The position numbers and the translations under genes were made by a program. DNA of 43,434 nt. Origin: a virus. Below, piece by piece: positions 36,665-43,434 of the stretch. The notes beneath the pieces were generated by a model. That model saw nothing but the letters and a program-made list of their open reading frames with translations. It was not told the origin of the DNA and did no database searches. The stretch's first letter is position 1. Each line of letters opens with the position of its first letter. The stretch spans positions 1-43,434 of the IMG/VR virus record IMGVR_UViG_3300012354_000005; one strand, written 5' to 3'.

Positions 36665-39655
36665 ATGGCTTGGACGACCTACCATTTTGCGAGCATCGGG
36701 AGCCCGCCGGACGATCCAACGTGTCCGTTGCCTGCGACACTTTATATCCCGGATCCGGCTGTGTTTCCGCAGCCGTGGAATTGCGTAGTCGCCACCGTGG
36801 CGAGCGGGTTTTCGCATGGCGACATCGCTACGCTAGCCAACGTTTTCGGCACGGACGGCCTGGTCGAGCGAGGTTTTCTATGTTTAGCGTTCCGAGTCCG
36901 GTTGACCACTCTTATTTCCGGACAAAATACCCCCGGCACCTGGCATGAGCAGACAGATGATTTCAAAATCGGTGTTCGCTTCATGCGCTCTAATCCGGGC
37001 GGGCTGGGCTACGCGGTTACCGGCTGGGTTGGTGGAGTCGGCGGGTCCGGCAGCGCGCATCATGCGCTTTGGTGCGCAATCGACGGCACGCTCGGCGACG
37101 ACAGACTCGACGCCGCAATTTGCATGTCGCCCCCGACGCACTTCGTCGATCCTAATTATTCGTCGCAGGAAGTCGATATCGTTCGGACTTACTGCGCCAC
37201 GACCGACGACGCCGTCCTCCTGGCGCGTTCGCCGGACGCTTATCTGTCTCTCGCGAACGCTTCGCCCATCCGCCACCACAACGGCGATGACGAGACGATG
37301 CCGTTGTCGCAACAGACGATTTTCAAAGATGCGATACTGGCTGCTGGTGTAACCACCTACCTGCCGATCATCAACACCGGCGCAGTCGGCAAGATTCATT
37401 CTTACCCGCAATGGCCTTACATCCGCGACGACGCCATGCCGTGGTTGATCGAGCAGACCATAGCTCCACCTCCGCCACCACCACCGCCGCCTCCGCCGCC
37501 AGGTCCAATTGAGACTGCTGGCACCACCGCGCGGCTCATTACCTTCCAGGACTCGCAGATCGGCCTTTTGGTTGCCCAACCGAATTGGGAAAGCGAAGTG
37601 AAGGTTTCACTTTCCCTGCCGACCGACATCGCCAAGGAACCGATCACGTTTAACGAATCACGCCGGGTCTTCGCGGAGAGCGCCCGTTACAACATGGAGT
37701 GGACCGCGTATTTGCCCTCCGCGGAGGAATCCACTGAGCTGCGCATTTTTCTTACCCGGATCCGGGGTGAAACAATTGCCGTGCCGCTCTGGACCGATGG
37801 GTGCGAACTGAAAGTAGACGTTTTTGCGGGCACCAGCATTTTAAGTTTGATCGGTCACCCCGTCCGTTACGGCACCAATTGGATCATCGCGAATGACAAT
37901 TTTGGCGTCTGGGAAATCGTTTCTGTCTCTTCTATTCAGGCCGATCTTACGGATGACTCGGTGATCGCTCTTCTTCCAGGCACGCTGCGCGACTGGCCAG
38001 CCGGCTCGATGATGTATCCCCTCATGTTCGGTCGCCTGGTCGATCGCCCGAAACCGGAAGGGATCACCGACGAAACCAGCGATGTAAGTTTTAAGCTCAA
38101 AGAAAATTCCCAGTTTGCCCGGCGTCTCAGCGTTTGGTTCGATCCCGCCATCAGGTCAATTGTCGGGCCGCACATTCCAGTCTTCTCAACCACGCCGCTC
38201 TGGACAGTGCCCCCTAATCATGTTCGGCCGCTCGATTGGACTGAGGATCCTGATGTCGTTTATGAGGAGATCGGTTTCCTCCGCACCGAGCAACAGCGCG
38301 TTTACGATCATCGCAACGCGCGCGCGCTCGAGTTGGAGTTTTACCAAAATACGCGAAACAGTCTTGCCGCGATCGAAGCGTTCTGGCGGCTCCAGCGCGG
38401 CCCGGTCCGCCGATTCATGATTCCAACCTGGCGCGGCGATATGCGAATGGCGGCCGATACGCCTGTGCCTTTGGCCGCTGCCAAAATTTATGTCGAGCGC
38501 ACAGAATTCGCTAACCCATTTCGTGAAGCGCAACCGGGCGACCAATATATCGCCCTCATCGACGCGAATGACACGGTCGATCCCTACGAGCTCAGCGCCG
38601 TTACTCGCGACCCGGCCGAAGACTCAACCCTGGACATTTTAACGGCGACCTTTCCCGTGGCGGCGCACACGGCTGCGTCCACCATTCTGAGTAATCTGCT
38701 CCTGGCGCGGTTTCTCGAAACGACTCTCGAGTGGACTTATACCACGCCTTACCTGGCCACCACGCGCATCAAGTTCCGCGAGCTGCCCCACGAATATTAT
38801 CTTCCTCCGCCGCTGCTGCCAGAGCCTGCTTACCTCTTCATCTTTACCGAGCTCGGTGTCCGCGTCGATCGCTACACCAGTTATGAAAACACGATCGTGA
38901 TTTCCGCCGGTATTTACGCGGGCATCTACGTGCCGGCGCCGTTCTCGTTCGATTCCGTCACCACCGGTCTGAAGCTCGATCAGGAAAAACTCGATTTCAA
39001 AAGCTATAAGTTCGACGGCAACCCGCTCAACAAAATGTGGCCGTTCGCGCTCGACGGCACGCTTTCTCTGGATGTCGTTGAAGTGAATGCTGGCAATTTA
39101 CAGGCGCCCGGCGTCGTCCGTTTCTCCGGCGAAGTCTGGAGCATCGACTCAGATTACAAAGCTACCGCGCTCGCCTTCGGCGCATTCTTCGAGCGCAAGT
39201 TCCCGCGCTTCCTTCTCTCGGTCTCAGATAATTACACGCAATTCAGCCCGCAGACGCATCTCAACGAATGGAATTTCAGAATCGCCGGAACGATTTTTTC
39301 ACGGCCTATAGCGCAATGGGTTTACGTCACCAGCGCGGCCGGCTTCGCCAAAGAAGCTGATTGGTTTGCCGGCGGCTGGCTCTCAACGGGAGTCGGCGTC
39401 AATACCGAAAAACGCGGGATCCTATCCTCAGCTCCTTTCGGGACAGATCAGGTGCAGTTACACATCGATCGCCCGCTTCTCAAAGCCTTTGATAATCAGG
39501 CGATCGATCTCTTTCCGGGTTACGACGGCTCGATCGATCAATGCGACACAAAATTCAATAACCGGATCAACTTCGGCGGCCACGCTTACATGCCGAACGT
39601 GAACCCCGGCGTCAAAGCGATGAAAGCCAAGACCGTGTCTGGAGGTAAAAAATGA
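36665..39655 (+). CDS. Tail protein with N-terminal esterase domain (996 aa)
   Basis: Residues 1-265 are an alpha/beta hydrolase related to the esterase of the 930-aa enzyme: both have WHEQTDD, a nucleophile in GGSGS (S128), an Asp in GDDETMP and H245 in KIHSYPQW. A run of prolines (268-279) then links to a distal-tail or baseplate-like protein. That part has repeated beta modules beginning ITFQDSQIGLLVAQPNW and, later, VSFKLKENSQFARRLSVW. The start is the ATG at 36665, 1 bp after the tape measure stop. It is likely placed at the tail tip and may deacylate surface polysaccharide during infection. The C-terminal half is of unnamed families. Confidence 0.78.
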   Translation: MAWTTYHFASIGSPPDDPTCPLPATLYIPDPAVFPQPWNCVVATVASGFSHGDIATLANVFGTDGLVERGFLCLAFRVRLTTLISGQNTPGTWHEQTDDFKIGVRFMRSNPGGLGYAVTGWVGGVGGSGSAHHALWCAIDGTLGDDRLDAAICMSPPTHFVDPNYSSQEVDIVRTYCATTDDAVLLARSPDAYLSLANASPIRHHNGDDETMPLSQQTIFKDAILAAGVTTYLPIINTGAVGKIHSYPQWPYIRDDAMPWLIEQTIAPPPPPPPPPPPPGPIETAGTTARLITFQDSQIGLLVAQPNWESEVKVSLSLPTDIAKEPITFNESRRVFAESARYNMEWTAYLPSAEESTELRIFLTRIRGETIAVPLWTDGCELKVDVFAGTSILSLIGHPVRYGTNWIIANDNFGVWEIVSVSSIQADLTDDSVIALLPGTLRDWPAGSMMYPLMFGRLVDRPKPEGITDETSDVSFKLKENSQFARRLSVWFDPAIRSIVGPHIPVFSTTPLWTVPPNHVRPLDWTEDPDVVYEEIGFLRTEQQRVYDHRNARALELEFYQNTRNSLAAIEAFWRLQRGPVRRFMIPTWRGDMRMAADTPVPLAAAKIYVERTEFANPFREAQPGDQYIALIDANDTVDPYELSAVTRDPAEDSTLDILTATFPVAAHTAASTILSNLLLARFLETTLEWTYTTPYLATTRIKFRELPHEYYLPPPLLPEPAYLFIFTELGVRVDRYTSYENTIVISAGIYAGIYVPAPFSFDSVTTGLKLDQEKLDFKSYKFDGNPLNKMWPFALDGTLSLDVVEVNAGNLQAPGVVRFSGEVWSIDSDYKATALAFGAFFERKFPRFLLSVSDNYTQFSPQTHLNEWNFRIAGTIFSRPIAQWVYVTSAAGFAKEADWFAGGWLSTGVGVNTEKRGILSSAPFGTDQVQLHIDRPLLKAFDNQAIDLFPGYDGSIDQCDTKFNNRINFGGHAYMPNVNPGVKAMKAKTVSGGKK

Positions 39656-40257
39656 AGGCGCCTGGATCCACGCCCTCCTACTTCGACGATTTCCGCGCCG
39701 CGAAAGCGCTCCGCGATGAGGCGCTCTCCTGGTTAGACACACCTTTTCGCCAACATTACCAGGAACTCTATGAAGCTGGGAAAGCGGAGCTCGCGAAAAT
39801 AAGACCCGGCGCCAGGTCAGACCTGAAGGGCAAACGCGGCGGGATCGATTGCATCGGTCTTGTCCAGGAAATTTTCACGCGCATTGGTGCCACTAATAAA
39901 TGGATGTTCCCGCGCACGCACGCCGATTATCAGTCGCACCAGCTCGGCGAAAAAGTTCTCGATTGGTTTCGCGGTAAAGCCGACGACCCGCAAAGTAAAT
40001 TGCTCGCCCAACTCTTCGTCGAGCTCGAGATCCCGCCAGCCGTCATCGACCGCGACGCTTCTACGCCACGCGATTTCTTCAAGCCTGGCGACATTCTCGT
40101 CATGAAACACGGCTCGCTGTTCCATATGCCGGTGATGGTCGATCGCGATCTGCATTTCGTGAATGCGCTTCCTCGCCTCGGAGTCGTCGAAGGCACCATC
40201 CAGGATTCAAGTTACAGCGTGCACCTGGTTGCCGCGTTTAGGCTGAAACCGAAATGA
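39652..40257 (+). CDS. NlpC/P60-like tail-associated hydrolase (201 aa)
   Basis: The order after the distal tail protein and before the tail tip protein is where siphoviruses keep an NlpC/P60 peptidase (lambda gpK). The nucleophile Cys is in RGGIDCIGLVQEIF (near residue 67). A helix with the usual LxxxF pattern follows. The His is in KHGSLFHMPVMVD, and the last polar residue is probably in LHFVNALP. It would cut peptidoglycan peptides during DNA injection. It is ATGA-coupled to both neighbours. Confidence 0.8.
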   Translation: MKAPGSTPSYFDDFRAAKALRDEALSWLDTPFRQHYQELYEAGKAELAKIRPGARSDLKGKRGGIDCIGLVQEIFTRIGATNKWMFPRTHADYQSHQLGEKVLDWFRGKADDPQSKLLAQLFVELEIPPAVIDRDASTPRDFFKPGDILVMKHGSLFHMPVMVDRDLHFVNALPRLGVVEGTIQDSSYSVHLVAAFRLKPK

Positions 40258-40460
40258 AAACCGCGAAAGAAAAAGCCGAAAAGATTGTCGCAACTTACAA
40301 GCGCTATTTGGCGAAACATGGCTTCTCTAATTGCGATGACATTCTCGCGGGACTTATCGAAAAGGAATTAAGCCAGGCATTTGCTGCGTGCAGTAAGCGC
40401 TGTCCTCGTTGCCGCATCACGAAGCCTCGTGATGCAATTATCTCTTCGCAGTCTTTATGA
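40254..40460 (+). CDS. Small protein with Cys pairs (68 aa)
   Basis: It has a helical N-terminus (KEKAEKIVATYKRYLAKHGF) followed by ACSKRCPRCRITKP, which could bind zinc. It is coupled by ATGA to the hydrolase and to the tail tip gene. The position is that of lambda gpI-like or other small assembly proteins, but no family is recognised. Confidence 0.6.
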   Translation: MKTAKEKAEKIVATYKRYLAKHGFSNCDDILAGLIEKELSQAFAACSKRCPRCRITKPRDAIISSQSL

Positions 40461-43093
40461 GTTTTTTCGCGAACACCGCTGCCCAGCAGCCCAAGGAAGA
40501 AAAGAAGTTCGCTAACATCAGCGATGACGCGGTCAATTCCAATCAACAGGGCGTGCCGGTCAAATATCTGGCCGGCCGCAATTACGTCGCGGGCGATTAC
40601 ATCACGCCCGCTTACAATCCCGTCGCTGATCCGGTCAAGACAAAGGCCGGCAAAGGCAGCGACGAGCAAATCACCGGTTACATCTACTATGCAGATTTCG
40701 CGCTCGTGTTTTGCATGGGCGGTGTGCACCCGGTTGACGCGATCTACAAAATAATTGTCGACTCCGAAATCGTCTGGAGCGGCGCCGTCGAGCGCGGCGA
40801 TGCGGCCAGCGAAATAATTACCGTGCCCGATTTCGGGACTGCTCGCATTTATTGGGGGAACGAGACACAAGGCATCAACAGCACGCTTTTACAGCCACGT
40901 GAGGCGGACGCGGGTGATACCGGCGACGCCACCACTTGGGATCCTAATCCTCCTGGAGACGGTGACAGCGTCTTCGGCGGTTTCGCTTCTGGTGATCCGA
41001 ACCCGTTCAGCGGCCATTACGATTATCATCCGTCTTATCGCGGCCAGTGCTACGCCGTGTTCAAAAATTGGAAGCTGGGCCGCGATCGTACCAGCATTCC
41101 GAATATCCAGTTCGAGCTCAAACGTGGTGCTCCATGGTTCGGGGGCGCATCGATTGATTCGGATAACCGCGGCGTTAACCCGATCGCTGTGCTTTTTGAT
41201 TTGGTTACAGACCCGCGTTTCGGTATGGAGTTTCCGGAAGCGCGCCTCAATGCCGCTCAATGGATCTCCGCTTACAACGGCTTGAATGCGTTACAGGCGC
41301 GCATCTCGCCCGTCATTTCCGAGCAGAGCGATTTTCGACAGGTGGTAGCGCAGCTGCTCGAATATTTTGACGGCTGGCTCCGGCGCGAAGGAAATTTGCT
41401 CTCTGTAGGTTTTTGGTCGCACGGGACCATCGTCAGCTCAGGCACTCTGACCGACGATGATCTTCTCGGCGAACCGGAGCTGGAACCGCAAGGCTGGGGG
41501 CCAACCGTCAACGAGGTGACGGTCATCTATAAAGAGCGAGACCATAATTACAACGATTACACCCAGGTCTATCGCGATGCGAACAACCGGCGCGTAACCG
41601 GCAGCCCGCGCCAGATCACCATTCAACGGCCTTGGATCACCGATGGCGACCTGGCCAAGCAATACGCCACTGAATACGGTCACATTCACGCCCAGCCCTT
41701 CACCCGTGGCGTGCTCCACGTGAAACGCGAATGGCTGACCGCGAACAACATGTTGCCCGGCAAAATCTTTCTCTACGCCTCCGGTTTTTACAGATTGCAA
41801 TTCTATCTCCGTTTGCTGGAAATCGAGTACGCAGCCGATAATTCAGCCAAAGCTTCCATCACCGTCGAATGGGAACGTTCCATCTGGCCGTCGCTCTATA
41901 TTCCGCCGGCATTCCGTGGACCTGGCGGGATTTTGCTGGGCCCGCGCCCCATCTGGCAGGCGCGAATAACCGAAGTCCCTTACCTGTTACTTGACCACAG
42001 ATTTGCTACCCAGATCGCCGCCCTGGCGGTCAAGGGGAATGTCGAGGTGAGGGGGTTTCGCGTGTGGGCCAGCTTTGATTCCGGTGATACGTACACTCTT
42101 TTGAAGGACAATAATCAGTTTGCGGCATTCGGAATACTTTACGCCTCTTTTAGCCCTGGGGTTAACGTTGCTTGGTTCACCCTCTACGGAATCGGCTTCG
42201 AGGATACCGTTGTCACCCAAAACTTCGACGAGTTCACGAACGATACTCTATTACTTTTTCTCGATAGCGAGATCATGAGTGTCGGCAACGTGACCGGCTA
42301 CGGAAATGGATTATTCGCGATCGCCTTTTTACGCGCGCGAATGGGTACATCGCAAGAGAATCACTACTTGCCCACCCCCGCTTATTTCATCAGACGAGAA
42401 GATCTCGGTGTGATCGACAATGCCAGTTTCGTTCCTGGAACGAATGTCCTGTTCAAGCTGCAACCGTTCACGGTTGACGAAAGCTATGATCTCACAACCA
42501 TCGATCCCATAAGTTACGATGTGTCCGGCTGGGCACCGATCAATCCCCCAATTCTCGATCCACCGCCGCGCACGTTTGAGTCTGGCGTGTGGGTCATACC
42601 GGTAGCCTCGGCAGGCTTAACTATCCGGTACACCATCGACGGAACACCTGTCTATTCGGGATCTCGCCTGATAGGAGGCGGAGTTGGCATCTATACCACC
42701 ACCACTCTTCGCGTCCGGGCATTCGCGGACGACGGCCGTTATTCCAGCGAGACAATCGGTACTTACACGAAAGTTGCTTCCGGCGCGTCCGGACCGGAGG
42801 CGTGCGGTATTCCGCTCGCAGTTTTTAGCGGCACGCGTGGCCAGACCGGAGGTAATCTTACTCTTACGCCGGCCACTTCCGGTTCCACCGTTCACTTTAG
42901 TAAGAACGGCGGCTCGGACACAACCTACACCGCCCCCATCAGCTTGGTGTCGAACGACACCGGCGACACCGTCGAGTACTGGGCCGAAAAAACGGGCCTC
43001 GACGATTCACCCAGCGCCATATTTAACAATACTTTCATTGGTGGCGGTGGCGGCGGCGGCTGGTTCTGGGGACATCAGCAGCAACCACCTTAA
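40457..43093 (+). CDS. Tail tip / host specificity protein (gpJ-like, 878 aa)
   Basis: The N-terminal half resembles siphovirus tail hub proteins: VPVKYLAGRNYVAGDYITPA, HPVDAIYKIIVDSEIVWSG, YRGQCYAVFKNWKLGRDRTS, IPNIQFELKR, then VLFDLVTDPRFGMEFPEARL and FRQVVAQLLEYFDGWLRREG. The C-terminal 150 residues hold a chitobiase C-terminal-like module (IRYTIDGTPVYSGSRL, TTTLRVRAFADDGRYSS) and a second related beta domain. A Gly-rich, aromatic end (IGGGGGGGWFWGHQ) closes it. It would be the central baseplate piece and carry receptor-binding domains. It is the last gene before the right end. Confidence 0.8.
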   Translation: MSFFANTAAQQPKEEKKFANISDDAVNSNQQGVPVKYLAGRNYVAGDYITPAYNPVADPVKTKAGKGSDEQITGYIYYADFALVFCMGGVHPVDAIYKIIVDSEIVWSGAVERGDAASEIITVPDFGTARIYWGNETQGINSTLLQPREADAGDTGDATTWDPNPPGDGDSVFGGFASGDPNPFSGHYDYHPSYRGQCYAVFKNWKLGRDRTSIPNIQFELKRGAPWFGGASIDSDNRGVNPIAVLFDLVTDPRFGMEFPEARLNAAQWISAYNGLNALQARISPVISEQSDFRQVVAQLLEYFDGWLRREGNLLSVGFWSHGTIVSSGTLTDDDLLGEPELEPQGWGPTVNEVTVIYKERDHNYNDYTQVYRDANNRRVTGSPRQITIQRPWITDGDLAKQYATEYGHIHAQPFTRGVLHVKREWLTANNMLPGKIFLYASGFYRLQFYLRLLEIEYAADNSAKASITVEWERSIWPSLYIPPAFRGPGGILLGPRPIWQARITEVPYLLLDHRFATQIAALAVKGNVEVRGFRVWASFDSGDTYTLLKDNNQFAAFGILYASFSPGVNVAWFTLYGIGFEDTVVTQNFDEFTNDTLLLFLDSEIMSVGNVTGYGNGLFAIAFLRARMGTSQENHYLPTPAYFIRREDLGVIDNASFVPGTNVLFKLQPFTVDESYDLTTIDPISYDVSGWAPINPPILDPPPRTFESGVWVIPVASAGLTIRYTIDGTPVYSGSRLIGGGVGIYTTTTLRVRAFADDGRYSSETIGTYTKVASGASGPEACGIPLAVFSGTRGQTGGNLTLTPATSGSTVHFSKNGGSDTTYTAPISLVSNDTGDTVEYWAEKTGLDDSPSAIFNNTFIGGGGGGGWFWGHQQQPP

Positions 43094-43261
43094 CTTGCCG
43101 AAATTCAGCATCCGCGATTCAGCAAACCAGAAACCAGCAAACCTTTTCACATCTTGCCATAGACCGCTCCGCGATCTGATCCTGTTGTTCCCGAATCTCG
43201 CGGATTTCCCGGTCAAAAACGCGCCTTTACCGCGCCATCATCCGCGTTCTATCCGCTACAA
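43094..43261. other. Right-end non-coding stretch
   Basis: Between the last tail gene and the right-end sites I see only a CAAACCAGAAACCAGCAAACC-like block (about 43125-43142), related to the CCAGGAAA family, and no convincing gene. Mu has mom genes in this place; none was found. Confidence 0.5.
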
Positions 43262-43274
43262 ATTGGCAATCTGT
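43262..43274 (-). repeat. Right-end transposase site R2 (inverted ACAGATTGCCAAT)
   Basis: ATTGGCAATCTGT is the exact reverse complement of left sites L2 and L3. It lies 23 bp inside R1. Confidence 0.78.
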
Positions 43275-43284
43275 AACCCGAACT

Positions 43285-43297
43285 CTTGGCAATCTGT
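43285..43297 (-). repeat. Right-end transposase site R1 (inverted ACAGATTGCCAAG)
   Basis: CTTGGCAATCTGT matches the consensus in 12 of 13 positions. It is the outermost recognisable site on the right. The phage end should be within a few tens of bases beyond it. Confidence 0.75.
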
Positions 43298-43370
43298 TCG
43301 CGCCGGCTACTCTACCAATGGCTGAAGTTAAAGTAAAACTTAAGGTGTCTTGAAAGGATTGCCGGGCCAC

Positions 43371-43434
43371 ATGGCGGACCACGAAGGGTTTTTGTTTCCC
43401 GCCGATCGAGAAAAACAAGCGCGCGATATAGAAA
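43371..43434 (+). CDS. Possible partial gene at the right edge (5' end only)
   Basis: From ATG 43371 (or TTG 43359 or 43350) a frame reads MADHEGFLFPADREKQARDI and is cut by the window end. AAAGGA lies upstream. It is outside the right-end sites, so it would be flanking DNA. Too short to identify. Confidence 0.3.
   Translation, partial: MADHEGFLFPADREKQARDIE

Larger units (their letters stand above)
115..43317. mobile_element. Transposable Mu-like siphovirus prophage (approximate limits)
   Basis: The unit is defined by inverted end sites at both edges, a MuA/MuB-like pair, a Gam-like protein, Mu-type head genes (gp27, gp28, gp29, I/Z, gp36 and F families) and a full siphovirus tail set. The limits given are the TG at 115-116 and the CA at 43316-43317 nearest outside the outermost sites. 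The flanking five bases are TAGGC and ATGGC, so they match at only three positions and do not make a clean target duplication. The true ends may lie some tens of bases away. All identified essential modules appear intact, so the element may be functional. Confidence 0.8.

Noticed and set aside
110-43322. Clean 5-bp target-site duplication at the ends
   Set aside because: The best candidate pair, TAGGC and ATGGC, matches at three of five positions only; GGCTG occurs on both sides but leaves no TG/CA termini.
42684-43325. Plus-strand frame covering the end of the tail tip gene and the right end
   Set aside because: Out of frame with the strong tail tip gene; its later part is repeat and end-site DNA.
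43318-43353. 11-codon frame (MAEVKVKLKVS) starting at the presumed right junction
   Set aside because: Too short to support; it may be a truncated host gene start but no partner sequence is visible at the left flank.
1-43434. Tyrosine or serine integrase at the tRNA gene
   Set aside because: None found; the MuA/MuB-like pair and end sites explain integration.

Overview
The window holds one nearly complete transposable (Mu-type) prophage, or its genome, with a long non-contractile tail. It lies between a tRNA-Arg(TCG) gene at the left edge and a short unassigned stretch at the right edge. The DNA is GC-rich. Short dispersed repeats at many gene junctions (CACGGAT, TTCGTG, TCAAACC and CCAGGAAAC families) and Pro/Thr/Ser linkers suggest a soil or freshwater Verrucomicrobiota-like host. 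That assignment is an inference; no host marker gene is present.

Ends. Three copies of ACAGATTRCCA lie in one orientation at 138-278 and two copies lie inverted at 43262-43297. This is the arrangement of transposase-binding sites at Mu-like phage ends. The exact terminal base pairs and the target-site duplication could not be fixed.

Left arm, about 283-11502, all leftward. This is a tightly coupled early operon in which most junctions are ATGA or TAATG overlaps. It starts at a divergent control region (11503-11574) with a ribbon-helix-helix-like regulator and a MerR/excisionase-type HTH protein, followed by small proteins. Then come a MuA-like DDE transposase, a MuB-like AAA ATPase, a sigma-70 region 4-only protein, a winged-helix protein, a Gam-like DNA-end protector, an internally deleted HerA-like ATPase, a 174-residue minimal family X DNA polymerase, a MazG-like protein and a GemA-like protein. 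The operon ends against the left-end transposase sites.

Middle, about 11575-19941, rightward. A second small DNA-binding-type regulator is followed by lipoproteins, small membrane proteins (holin or spanin candidates), a secreted three-part carbohydrate-active enzyme (N-terminal domain, esterase, glycosidase-like barrel), a papain-like cysteine protease and several short genes. No classical lysozyme was recognised.

Right arm, about 19972-43093, rightward. It carries the head genes (small and large terminase, Mu gp29-like portal, Mu I-like protease with a nested scaffold start, decoration protein, major capsid protein, gp36-like and F-like proteins). The tail genes follow: fibre flanked by two paralogous proteins, tail completion and terminator proteins, tube protein, G and G-T chaperones joined by a -1 frameshift on A-AAA-AAA, 892-aa tape measure, esterase-tail fusion, NlpC/P60-like hydrolase and tail-tip protein. 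Mu-type transposition plus a siphovirus tail is the plan of Pseudomonas phages B3 and D3112, but these proteins look divergent.

The most interesting elements are the minimal PolX inside a transposition operon, a transposase whose second catalytic Asp appears to be Glu, two esterase domains of common descent (one secreted, one on the tail), heptad repeats just upstream of several starts lacking Shine-Dalgarno sites, and the papain-like protease.
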